Shown here piece by piece: positions 22,529-35,100 of a stretch of DNA of 64,000 nt (positions are counted from its first letter, which is position 1; each line of letters starts with the position of its first letter). The notes beneath the pieces were generated by a model, which worked only from the letters and a program-made list of their open reading frames with translations, made no database searches and had not been told where the DNA came from. The translations under genes and the position numbers were made by a program. This DNA comes from Pipra filicauda (Eukaryota > Chordata > Aves > Passeriformes > Pipridae): positions 868,001-932,000 of the forward strand of contig NW_024104332.1 of NCBI RefSeq assembly GCF_003945595.2, written 5' to 3'.

Positions 22529-24857
22529 CTTGCCTGTCTATATGTCTCTGTCTAACTTTTTCCAGCTGGATAATCCCAACTGCTATTAAAGTTGACAAAA
22601 GACAATGATATTATTAATGAAAGCAGCTACACCATGTTAGACTGTTCATTACAGGCTCCTAGCCAACTTCAATTAATTGCATGGCTGCTATGCCTAAAAA
22701 GACTGCCCACAGAAAGAAGGCTTGGGGGGGAAGGAGGTATTTTTAACTTTTTGCTGTGAGGTGCTCAATCCATCATTTTCCTCCTCAGTTGTAAATAAAA
22801 TATTGCTTAAGAAAATCCCCCTTTAGATTAGCTGTGTGTTTTCTACTAAGCACAACCTATATTAAATTACACATCTGTATTTGCCTTTTCAGACAGCTTC
22901 TGATACAATGAAGGTTTATATCCTGTCTTCAACAATACTGTGTTTGGTTAACAGATTTAATTTTACACAAAGCATTTCTGAACAGAACACAGAAACAGCA
23001 ATGCCATCACAACCCACTGCTTAGGCACCCTTCTCCTGCCCTGCTGTTTCCAGGCTGCTGTCCCTCCTACCCCCAAACCTGCAGAACCAGCCTGTGCAGT
23101 TGAGTTAAATGTCTCCAAGGACTCTCAAGGAATTGACTCCCTCCTGGCTTTCTGACCACTTTCTCTTCATCTGAAACTGCAACAACCTCTCCTGTTTGAC
23201 TGAGCTGTTCCTAAACTATTAATAATTCACACTTTAAGTCCCCTTTCTCACCCAGGATATCTCCCTATGAATGCTTTCCATACACTGAGCTTTGTGCTCC
23301 CTGTGAACATCTACCTTTGCAATTCATACAGGCATGTAAATGGAATGAATTGTAGCACTTCATTAGAGACTCTTCATTACTGACACATCCAAACACAACT
23401 GCACTTTAAAACTCCTGGCCTTCTGTCCCAGCTTTGAGATTTAGCAACAGATCCCCAAGAGAAACCACAGCTTTGCCCGACACAACAGCGACACGCCTTT
23501 TTATAGCAGTTCCTGACATCTAATATCTTGCTCTCTTTCAGCCCAAATTTAGGTAAAGGCTGAAGAAATTCAAGTTGTTTCTTGTAATAAGTGCTTCAGT
23601 TATTCTATCCTATTCCTACCAACATTAAACCCAATAGTTTCTCAAGTACAGCAAAGCAGGGAAGCTTGAGTTGTTCCCAAGAGCCCTATTCCTTCCTTCA
23701 CTTCACCTCACTTGTAGGTTTTTGCTAACTCAGAAAACTCCAGCTGAATTTTGCTTTTTCTGCCAGTATGGTCTCATGCCTCATGATCTTGCCGTGACCT
23801 CAGACCATCCTCTGTGTTGTACTGTTACATGGTTTTTACGTTGGTGTTACCTTTGACTGAGTGTTTCAGGCCCTGAACAATTTATTGACAGAGATACAGC
23901 TTCTGTCCCAAACAACTTGTGTGAGCAAGTCACAAATTCTGGCTTTCTTTCTCTGTACCTTCTAAGATTCATCCCACTTGGAGAAGGTCTTTTCTCCCTT
24001 GTAATGTTTCATGATGGTCTTGCTGAAAGAGTATGAAAAAGTGTTACGACTTTCTTCAAATGTAAAATTCTGCTGTCTCTTGGGTCTGCCACTTAACTCA
24101 TTTACCGTTCTCTCCTCTGCATCCTTCATTTTAATTGATTTATCTATTTCCAGGAACAGGCAAGAAGTAGTAGTTCAGAGTTCTGTACAAGTCTTTTGCC
24201 ACCATATTCAGTTATGCAGCTGTACTAATTACTGTACCTTGGGTATACATTGCTAAGTTCAATTAGCTTTTGCTAACTTCGCAAAAAAACCCCCATCAGC
24301 TAAATGTTTCAGTGGATAACACTCAAACTGGCAACTCAAACTAGCAGTCAGCAGCAGGTGGGTTCTGCATTAAGGACAAGAGTTTCCAGACTGAAGCCTT
24401 CGAGAGTTCTTAAGAAAATGTTTTTTTAAAATGCCTTAGAAATGCACTAAAATACTTAAACTGTGGATAAAGTATAAACACAAGTACCCCTGCATGTCTG
24501 ACAGTCAACAGCTTTCAAATTTTGATTTATCTCTCTGCTTTGAGACCCTGAGAAACACTCACACCCACACAGGTCACAGGAGCAGCTCTCCTTTTTTTTT
24601 AAATACAGTGTTTTCCTAATTGTCTCTTGACTCTGTCATTTATGCCAGAAATGCTACACCAGTCAGACAGAAAGCACAAAAGCCAAGGCACCTAACAGGG
24701 ACCACTCTCCTCTCTTACTGATTTTATTATTCACTGCAAACCCTGCTGGAAATAGTGAAATTACTGACATGTTCCACGACGGGCTTCTGCACTCATTCCC
24801 CAAGAGATCCCAGAGTTAGAATTTCCAGAGTTTCCATTATTACTTAAATTTTTCATT

Positions 24858-24919
24858 AAAAAACCACCACCACCAAAAAACCCCAAACCACCACCACCAC
24901 CAACAAACCCAAAACACCC
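24858..24919. repeat. Low-complexity CCA / A-rich tract
   Basis: A-runs alternate with two blocks of four or more CCA trinucleotides (about 24863-24874 and 24888-24902). It explains the repetitive minus-strand frame at 24856-25047. Confidence 0.9.
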
Positions 24920-25472
24920 AGTAACTTGCAGTGTCCCCATGGCAAGGCAGTAACATTTACGAGAAATGCCAAGGCAAAAAATGTTATTTTTCTTTTTTTT
25001 TTTTTAATCAATATTTTTAACTTGTGGTTCCATGCTGGTTTCCTCACTCAGTTTTGCAACCTTGGGACTTCCCACAGAACGGCAGATGTAATTTTGGACA
25101 GTTCTTTCTGAGCACCTTCAAGTTGAAAAAGCCAATACTGGAAATGGAACAAGCAATCGTTTGGGCAGACTTTTCATATTTACTAACATTAAAAACTACC
25201 GTATTTACACTTCCTGATCACAAACCTATTTCCATTCCATACTGGAGTACACCCAGCCAGGTGCATCACTACAGCCAGTGCAGGCATCAGACATCGAATT
25301 TGTATTTAATAAGCAATGGAATATAAACCTTTCAATAATCAGGGAAGTTTCCAGTTCCCTCACTGGAAGTGACTTTGTTATGTCAGAGCTAATTTTTAAG
25401 GCCATTTAGAGGCATTTTTTGAAGAAGGAGCCTGAGTAACCTCATCTAACTTCAAAACTAGATTTTCTAGAA

Positions 25473-25526
25473 CAGGTTGGACTGAACACCTCTTTCAGTC
25501 CTTTCTGGTCTAAATCATTCCGTGAC
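25473..25526 (+). mobile_element. Probable decayed CR1 3' terminus
   Basis: CAGGTTGGACTGAACACCTC then 'ttctggtctaaatcattccgtgac' resembles the CR1 end 'ttggactagatgacctc...ccttccaatctaaattattctatga' at reduced identity. No more of the element can be traced upstream, so this is a tentative call on an old copy. Confidence 0.5.
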
Positions 25527-26413
25527 TCAATAACAACACCATGGCCACAACAGAGGGCCTTTGGACAGCAATAATTGTGTCTGTTACATAAACTGGGTGA
25601 AATGAGACATTATAAACATGGTTATTTTCTTACACAGGTAAGCTGTATTAATTTTATTGCATGCGCATTTGCTCTTTATTGTTTCTCTGTGCTTTCTTAA
25701 AACAGGCTATCTACTTAATGGACTAAAAACAACATTAAAAGCAACTTGAAATAAAATATTTCATTCTAGTAATTGAGAAAAACAAAATCTTTCCAAGCCA
25801 CAATCCACAGTAATTGCACTTTAAAATTCAGACACACATTAAATTATAAACTTGACTCTTTTTAACAAAGCTTTAATATGTGGAACACTTAAATATGGTA
25901 TCACATGTGGTCCTCAAATTTCATTAGTTTTAGGAAATATGAATTTTAAATATTACATATATATTTATATCACTAGCTCTCCTTGCAGAATAACAGTGGC
26001 TTTGATAACCAGCTTTGTGAGGAGTGATTCTGAGTGCTGAACCATTCCAATGGAATGTAGGAAAAACAGAAAGCATTACCACAATGTCATCTTCTCACAC
26101 TTCCAGATTTGATTATGTCAAGTCTTCATGAATGTTGGATGAGGACAGCACACGGCTGCAAAAATGACATTAAAAGCTTCCAAACTGTTCAAACAGCACA
26201 GTTAATAAGTGTTAGCTCTGGTCTACATTTTGGTAGGTTACACTGAATTTCTTATTAAACAAGCATTATATTACTGGGAGGAAGCCACCCTTTTGATAAT
26301 AAGTAGTGGAAGACACATCAACAGTCTATTAAAGGCTAAAAAAAGGAAATGAATAACTGAAGGTCTTTTAAATCACTCGTGTGCCATTTTGATGCATTTG
26401 ATGTGGTACTTAC

Positions 26414-26562
26414 TTTAAATTCTTTATTTCATAAAGTACACGAAGTGCATGATTTAGAACAAATTTCCTAAGAGACTGATTTGCTCCTTTTCCTCTGACC
26501 CATTTCATGATTAAAAGTAGCAAAGCTGTGGGATCATAAAAGGACATGTTATCTGAAACTTG
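26414..26562 (-). other. Unconfirmed exon-like block (up to 149 nt)
   Basis: On the minus strand a full GTAAGT donor follows an open frame of up to 49 codons, including LLLLIMKWVRGKGANQSLRK and FVLNHALRVLYEIKNL. The other two frames carry stops. Two starts are possible: a good acceptor TCCTTTTATGATCCCACAG, giving 26414-26525, or a poor one at GGTAG, giving 26414-26562. The longer start is in phase with the block at 28997-29149. The composition suits a helical protein. I recognise no family, and no neighbouring gene supports it. Confidence 0.27.
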
Positions 26563-28348
26563 CTACCTTTGCATATCCTTTACATTAAATTACTTCATTA
26601 GTGAAATTTCTATTCACAATCACAAATACACTTTCCTTAACAGTTTTAATGATTGCAGGACTGAATGGATGGATTTTAAAGTTGGCACTTAATAAAAATC
26701 CTAAGTGATCCCTAAGGTCCACAGATGTTACCGAGCACAGATTTACTGAAAGAGTACTCATGAAGAAATATTGTATATTCCAGAGGTGATCTGTTAATCT
26801 GCTTACAACTGCACACATATGTAGGTATCAGTTTGTGAAAATCAGCCTTTCCATCTTGCTTTGTGGAGTTCCATTTTCAGAAAAGACAGCAATAAGTATC
26901 TCTTTGCTGCCAACACAGCACTTGAGCTGGTGATTAGTGGAAATCAAACTTATGTGAGAATACTTAAAAAACTAATTTATTAAGCTGTAAAAGAATGTTT
27001 TACTTCGCTTAGACTATGATTCCAGTGTTTCAGATTCAATAAAATTATAATCAGAACACCATCCTTTTCAAAGGTGGCCACAGTGCTCTCTACCAATAAA
27101 CTTACACATTAACCCTCCATAAAACTTGAAAATACACTTTTAAAGAAAGTAACTAGATTAAAAGTATCTGCACTAAAGTAGTTACTTAAGAGACTGAAAA
27201 GGTGCTAGGCTGTAAGAGCCCATTCAGATGCAATTCCAAGGGGAACCTGGAGAAGTAGCTTCTAAGCTTACTTCCCACTCTTTAGTCACACATTCTTGAA
27301 ATGTGTTACAGTTCAGAATATAACAGTTCCACACTGGTATCCCATCAGTCAACTTGCACATTCCATTCATCAGAAAACCCATACAAAAAAAGAAACAGAA
27401 TATCCATAAACACCTATTGGGAGAGACAGAGGGAAAATCCAGCTCCGGGAGATGGAGCAGGGAAAAACCTCAGCCTTTGACCCAGCAAAGAATTATGATT
27501 ATTCAATTCCTCAATAGAGTTTTCTATTTCTTTTACTACCCTCAAACTCATATAAGCAGATGAATTATTATTATTGCCATTCCTCTACTTCCATTAGGTT
27601 TTCCTTAGTTGCTTCTGGAGCCCAAAATATCACATGAAAAAAAGAACAACTGCATTTTACAATATACTTTTATGCTCTCAAAATTTTCTTTACCTCTTAA
27701 TTTATTGTGCTTTCTATAGAAAATATGAGGTTTTTTGAAAGAAATATTGAAGTTAGCCATTACAAAACAGGAGAAAATAGAGAATCTATTCAATTTACAG
27801 TTCAGGATTCAGTAACAGATTCAAGACTAATGGCAAATGAGCTCCCATGGTGAAAACAGAATTCCAGCTCAAACAGATAAATGTTTGTGCCCTTTTATTG
27901 TCTACCCTTCACTACTAAATTGCCACAAAATGATTAACAAGTATCCAATACTGACTTGGTTAAATAACTACATCTTACTAATAGCTACACATTAGTTACT
28001 TAGAGGTAAATGCATCTCATTTTCATGATTTTTTTTTACATCTGAAACTCTGAAAGTGCTTCTATAATTGAAATCAAATGTTTTCTGCCACAGCAAAAAG
28101 ATTTATAACAGGTGTGACTAATACAAGTCAAATGCACAACACCAGCATTCATTTTAATGTTAAAATTATTTCAAGAGTGTGAAATTATTTATACCTTTTT
28201 ACATAAATATATATAAAATCCCAAGCCTTTGCATACACCAAATTCTTGCTATTTAGCAGAAAACATAACAGACGTGGATTCAAAGAAAATTAAAACAAAA
28301 AATACACACCAAACCATAGACTAATTAACTTCTGAGAATTGACTGAAG

Positions 28349-28380
28349 TGACACTTATCCATAGTGACATTTATCCATAG
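28349..28380 (+). repeat. 2 x 16-bp tandem duplication, one mismatch
   Basis: TGACACTTATCCATAG is followed immediately by TGACATTTATCCATAG. Confidence 0.93.
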
Positions 28381-28996
28381 CCTGCCAAATTAAACCCATA
28401 AGTCATAGCCACTAGAAACACCTGGTATTCAGCTCCAGAGTTTCTCAGCCTTTGTAGTTCTTTCTGTTCTCAACTCAGACACTTGTGCAAAGACTAACAG
28501 GAAATAATTCTATTGTAAAATTTAAGAGGAAGCAAAAAGACCAAGTATTTTCAGTTACTCCACTCTAATGATACCAAAGCGTGGGTGCACTGAAAACTGA
28601 TAAACTTCTGAACTGAAAGAACTGATGCTGACAACTGGGTAAGTTAAGCATCACAAAAATTCATGCCTAGGACACCACTGCAAATTCAAAAGTTCCCTTA
28701 AAATACGGTAAAAAAATGCATCTTGTACAAACCAACTTATGTCTGCCCTGCCTTGTCTCCCCCTCCCCAGCATTTCACCTCCTGCTACTCTTAGGCTTGG
28801 ACCACAGATTTCAACGGTGACAGAAGTAAAGTCTTGAAACCTCATTATGAGCAGGAAAATTTTGCTGGCACTAATGAAAATTTATTAAAAAAAAAAAAAA
28901 AAGAGGGGAAGGTAGAGAAGACAGATGCTGCTAGAAGTGAAACTACAGGACCAGTATGTAAACCCTTTTCTTAGCATGAAAGTATTATAAACTCAC

Positions 28997-29149
28997 CTGC
29001 CACTCAGTCAGGAGGTAGAGCTGATGAATAAACAATGCAGATTTTGCAATCCAACCTGTGAGCAGGCACTGCTCCCCCACAGGTGCAGGCTTTGCTGTGC
29101 TGGGTACATTGGTTATAGGGCTGTACTTGGAAATCAAGGACTCTGCCCG
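28997..29149 (-). other. Unconfirmed exon-like block (153 nt, best candidate)
   Basis: On the minus strand the interval lies between a TTGTTCCATCTG...ATTATAG acceptor and a GGCAG/GTGAGTTT donor. It is exactly 51 codons with no stop in one frame; the reading includes KYSPITNVPSTAKPAPVGEQ and GWIAKSALFIHQLYLLTEWQ. An in-frame TAG sits just upstream of the acceptor. The interval is visibly richer in G and C than the flanks, as bird exons often are. It is phase-compatible with the block at 26414-26562. I know no protein with this sequence, so function is unassigned. Confidence 0.32.
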
Positions 29150-32100
29150 CTATAATTTCCTTATCAGATGGAACAACAATGAAAATAAAAAAGGAACTGG
29201 CCTGGCTGAATGAAACAAGAAGAAAATTGAAAATGTGATACCACCATTCCGGAATTCAAGGGAATCCCATTCACATGGGGTCATTTCACCCAGAGGAGAA
29301 GATACAGCAGACATAGGTAGCAATTAAAGCAGGACAGAGATTCAATTTTTAAACCATAACTGTCTGTGGGGCACTATCACCAGTGACAGCACAGAGTAAC
29401 GTGCCTGAATTTGAAATAAGCTTTGCCATTTTAGAAAATTACCTCCCTGGACCCAGCTCTAAGGTCAGAAAAATACTCATGATGGAGAAACAGGGGAAAA
29501 AAAAAAAAAGGTGCAGTTATACTACTGCAAAGAAGAAAAATATCTTTGAGTCTAGTTTTTAAGGAGAAACTCTGCTCTAAACTCCCATTTTTCTTCTGTG
29601 AGAAAGCCACAAAATCCCCATGGAGAATAATAACCAACAAAACCAATTCTTAACAATAACGTTTTACACCATAATTTACATAAATCAGCTGTTGAAGCCT
29701 CTGAAGTAGATCTGTGTGGTGCTAACAGAGTTACAAGCACTGCTGTTCTTAGAGCAGTTGTTACTCTCCGAACAGAACGAGTCATCTTAGCCCAGCCAAG
29801 ATGTATTTTCACTTTTCAAGGCCCAAAAGGGTAAGAGCAGAGTACCTACTGCTGTCCATGAATACACACCCCCTGACTTCTCCTGCACAAGTGAGTTTTG
29901 TTGCACACATCACCATTCAGAAGCTGCACAAAAATAATTAGATATTCTAACTGATTTTCTGTCAACAGAGAACAGCCTAATGTTCTTTACTTAGATAAGG
30001 TCATCATTCTTTTGTCAAAAATGATTCTGAAAAACGGTAATTTGCTCATAATTATCACACACACAGTTATAAATTCCAGTTCAGTGTACTGGCACACTCA
30101 GGGTTGAACCCTCATCATGCCATTTTTTTTTCCTTTAAACAAGAGTTCTCTAATAAAAAAAGCCTTTACTTAAGAATAGTTGGAAGAGGTCATAGCATCA
30201 AGCCCTCCACAGCAGAAACAGGCAATGCATCTCACACACCAACACCACCGGTTGAAATCCCACAAGATATTGAATACACCGATTGTATCAATGTACCCTT
30301 TCTTCCTACAAGAAGTCAGTGCTGACCTCAGACACCGCTGAAAATCCCAGTTCAAGCATTCACATAAGGAAAGAGACTTGACTGATGGCAGTTACAAAGA
30401 TTAATAATTCTGGCTTGTCCTTGATACAGCGCTGCACCCTGCCCAGTGACACGATGACTCGGGGCTTCTGCAAACCCAGTCTCATATTAAAATACCAACA
30501 GCCCAAAGACAAAACGTCAAATTGCACCTAATTCTTTGGGCCATCTTGCCAACAACAACAAAAAGACAACCACAGCAAAAGTAAACTAAGCAATACTACA
30601 TTAGGACTCCAGGAATGACTCAACAAGTCTACACATAAAACTTCCGGACAACGGTTTTTTAACATTAAAGAAACAAAATGCTTTCACACTGGGACAGGAG
30701 GTTACATTCCTCAAGCTGTGTTCTTCCAGGCCACCGAAGAAAGTCACTGTTTCAAGCTGGTATTCTATAACTTGGAGTAACTTTGCAGGTACCCAGGCTT
30801 TTTAACTCCAAAGTCAGACAAGTGTAACATCAGTTCAGCAAAACCACCACTTGCTTGCACTACAAATTCCCCAACTGGTGTTCAGAACTTGGGCTCATGA
30901 TCACCAATGATTCCCAAGTTATCTCAGTTAGGCCACGCTGGAAGAGCATACACATCTTACCTCTCTGGTTCTCACCTCTTAAAGGAGGAATAGGAAAAAA
31001 AGTCAGGTTGAAACCTTGTGCATAAGGATGTCCACTGGTTTGCTTAATCCTGAGGAGTGGAAGAACTTCTGAAGTGATATTTGAAAAACTACTTTAAAAC
31101 AAACATCTAAGTAACATTAAAGCATAAATGAACGTTTTACTGCATTTAGTAAGGATCACTTTTTCAGAAGTTGCCCTTTAGCCTTGCAGGAGTATCTGTG
31201 TACAGGGCCAGGTTTACAAGTGCCTTTGTGTCTGTCCACTTTGTCCCCTGATCTGTAGAACTGTAACACAGCTGTACATTTAGATCTAACTCATTTGAAT
31301 CGCACAGATGTAAAAAGAGTGACACCGAAGCCTTCCATATCTGAAAGATTAGATAGTCTGGACATATTCTTGTAAACAAGAAAGAAAGGCTGCCTTAAAA
31401 TTCCAGAGCAAGCAACTCTAAATGTAGTTCCACCACAACACCTTTTGGATATCAGCAGTCATACAAAAGCTGAAGGGTTAAGAGGCAAGATAAAGCTTGT
31501 TCCCCCACCTCCTTGAAAAACCGAGTTTCAGTCTGAGCACAAAATCTGCTTAATGGTGTTTTGTTAACCAGTGTTCACCCAGCTGCTTATTATTCTACAG
31601 CACACACCTCATTTTGCCACCTTTATTCCCCAGCGATCTTGAAACGCCTCAGATACAGAACTGGCTCTGGAGTAAGAGCAGTGACTTTTGTCAAGTTATT
31701 ACCCATTAATATGCCTCCTTCTAAGCAACGTTCATGTTCTCTTCCCTCTTTAATTGGTGTCTTTTTGGTCAGAACATTTAATCTCTGGCCCTTCAGAGTG
31801 GCTGTACATGGCTTTATCATCCACTTTTAAGTAATTACATTCCATGAACTTTCCACAGTTTGGATTGTTCAAAACCAGAAATTTCGTCTTTTATGTGACC
31901 TTGGCGGATGTGGTTTGGTCATTATTCTCTCATGCCTTTGAATGTAAAGCACACTCAGACTCATTTTCATCACTCATCTTTGCAGCAGCTAAAGTCACAG
32001 GCTGCTATTTTAATCCCACAAAGGCCTTTTCAATGTTTTTTATATACAAAGTCCATGCCACCGAACACGACACAGCATTCATGGAAGAACCAGGGCTGTA

Positions 32101-35100
32101 GGACCTACCATATGTGCTTCCTCTGACACATAGGGAGTTCTAGTGTACAAATTTTCCTTCCCTGGCTCACTGCTACCAAAAGATCGTTAAATGTAACAGC
32201 TTTTGACTTTTTTGTTTATTTGGTTATTTATTTAAATCAAAATCAAGTAGTTTGAATTACCTCAAGGCAGGTGAAAATAATTACAATTAGCAGCTGATAA
32301 AACCCACATGGTAACTGAATCCAATTTGCAAGAAAACATTAGTGCCACAGACACTGTATTTATTTATGTTGTAGCACCAAAACCTTCAAATATATCTTTA
32401 TAACTTTTAGTATATATTGTTCCTGTATTTTTTACTTACTGCATAAAATTAAAGGATGTTACCTAATATGCAGGTATAGAAAGGAAACCACATCGTTTCC
32501 GTAAGTGAATGCACACAAATCCAAACCATCCACTTCAAAACTTAGGAGATGTCAAAAGCTCTAGAAAACTCCAGCTGCAGTCCCTCAAGTAACTGGAAAT
32601 TAAATCCCCTGAACATGCAGAGTTTCTCATTCCTTGTTTGCACATTTATAGCTGAAATGATCTAAGGTCTGAAGAAGGTTTGCAGATTTTGCGCCTGCAA
32701 CTCTGATTAGTCCTTGATCCTAGACACGAGTCACTAAAGGGAGCCATAAGGAAATTATTTTACAAACTAAACTTCCATGAAGTATTACTGGACTTCACTA
32801 ATACAGCAACACAATTTTTCACAGCACAGGGAACAGAAATACCAGATTATTTTTTTTTTTTTAAATAACCCCGAACAGGTCACCCTGGCCCATTCTGCCA
32901 AAAATCTAAAAAGCCAACATGACATGCTTTTCATCAAAACACATCAATAGAAGCATTCAAAGGTACAGGGCAGAAACTGCTAAAAGTTCTTCAAGGTAGG
33001 TCACCTTTACTTGCTGAATTTTAGTAAACTGTTTCCTTTCTTTTACTTTCAAGTTCTACATCAGAAAGAAAGCTTGTAAAAATTTCATTATTTGAAAAAT
33101 AAATATACCATTATTGAAATACATTATTGAAATAATACATGCGAAAACAAAAGCACCTGCAGAAGCAAAGGAATTCACAAAGCCCCATTCCCTACAAATA
33201 TCCATTTTATCATTGACTGGGAATTGATTCCAGTCCCCTCCAATGTTTCTGACGGTAATAAAAATCAATCACACAGATACTCCATCATCAATAAATGTGG
33301 GATCACAGGGCAATCTCTCCCCATTTGTACACTTGACATCATCTCTTTACTTACTAATCTCATTTTCACGTGGCCACTGATTTATAAAGTGAGTGCAGTA
33401 ACAAAACACGCATACAGAGCGTCACACGCGTCACTTCATAAATTCCTATTTCTTCAAGAAATAAAAGTAATAACTATGAATACTGTCAACAGAATTGTAT
33501 TACTCATCAGACACAAGTTGACTTCACCTTCCTTCCCAGTTTCTTTCCTCCCCTGCTTGCTTGAGGGGGAAGCAAGCTCTTGCTAAAGTAGGGTCACGCT
33601 GCAGAGGACTGGGAGATCTGTTCAAGCTCCATTCCCCAAGAGCAAGAGACACACAGAAGCCCACAGTTCAGCTGTAAGAAATGTATTGTGAATTAAGACA
33701 GGACTGTGACTTTAATTTAATGCAATTACTTGTTAATTTAATATCCCCGAATCGTGATTGCTCTGGGGCTTTTGCCTGTAACTCCATTAATTCTTCTCAT
33801 TTTATTCAGCTTGCAGTATATTGAACCGGGTTATGCTGATAGAGAAGTTGCAATTATTTATTTTGTGCATTTCCTGCTGACTGAGGTTATTGCACCATGC
33901 AAGAAATGTCAGTGGGTTTGAATAAAATACTGATAATGGCATGACATAAAGTAAGAAGAGACTGCAGTGCCATCATTTGTCATTGAGTTTTTGCCTTTTG
34001 GGTGAGCAGAAAGGCATTAAGTTGTTAAATGAAAGCATGGTATTACTGAAAATCCATCTTCAATTTTCAACCAGAATTAGATGATTTTTCTATTAGTGAA
34101 GTATTTCAAATTCCATTTCATTTACTTAACTACGAAATGCATACAGTCAAGTTCTTACTGCTTAAACAAGCAACAACTGTCTAAACAGGTTATTACAAAT
34201 GTTCAAAAACTGGAATGCGTGGAGGTTTTACTCGAGAAATGAAAAATTAAGTGACTTCTCTGTAAAAACCTAAATTTCATTGTATTATTTGGTACAACTG
34301 CACGATTTAAACATCAGTTCTATAAGGAACGATGAGCAAAGGAAAAGGTCACGCTGCCAACCTCTACAGGAGCTTTATCCGTGTTCTATAGAACGGTATG
34401 AATGAGAACAGAGTAAAAAAAAGAATCAAAAGGTAAATAAGTTTTCACACATTCGCTCATTAGCATATGAAATTCATTACCTGAGGCCTAAGGTAACACT
34501 GCTACAGTCCAGTCATGGGGCTGGATCATGTTCACAACACACCAGTGTTGTGGCAATCCAGCCCAAATTGGAATTACACTGATTTCTGCAGTGCCAAGGA
34601 ACACTGCTGGGAGTTCTATTCAGGAGCCTTTATCAATACACCAACACAACCTTAACAAAACTCCAAAGCCTCCAACCTAGAACACATTAGAGACAAAAGA
34701 CTCCTAAACTGGCAAATACAGGTTTGAATTTCAGACACAGTGAAGAGTCCTTAGCTACAGTGAATTGCTGGCAGAGGTGTTGTCTGGTTCTACAGTCATG
34801 AAGTCAGTATTAAAATAATAGATTTTTAAAAGTAAATGGAAAAAAATCCCACCAACATTCTCCTGGTTTTGAGTGGCTTTCCACAGAAGCTTTCTTTTAT
34901 TGGTTGCATTTGTTGGTGATTTTTTTTAGTAGAGGAAAGGATTCTCCTGTATTTGGTCACATATTCAGTCACACAAAATAACACTTAAATCAGCAAAAAG
35001 GAAAAAAACCAGGTTAATTCCATGAAACTTGTCATAGCACTATAAGAATCAGCAACACTGGAACTGGCTTACTGCAAATAATCTCTGGTATTTAAAGAGT

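Larger units (their letters stand above)
22529..28996. other. Unique AT-rich sequence with simple repeats and one exon-like block
   Basis: This stretch holds a weak CR1 end (25473-25526), a CCA/A-rich tract (24858-24919), a 16-bp duplication (28349-28380) and a minus-strand exon-like block (26414-26562), all listed separately. A poly-A run occupies about 28887-28902. The rest shows nothing I can assign. Confidence 0.4.

Noticed and set aside
22021..22598. Overlapping 104-165 residue frames on both strands
   Set aside because: Openness is produced by the 39-bp minisatellite and not by coding constraint.
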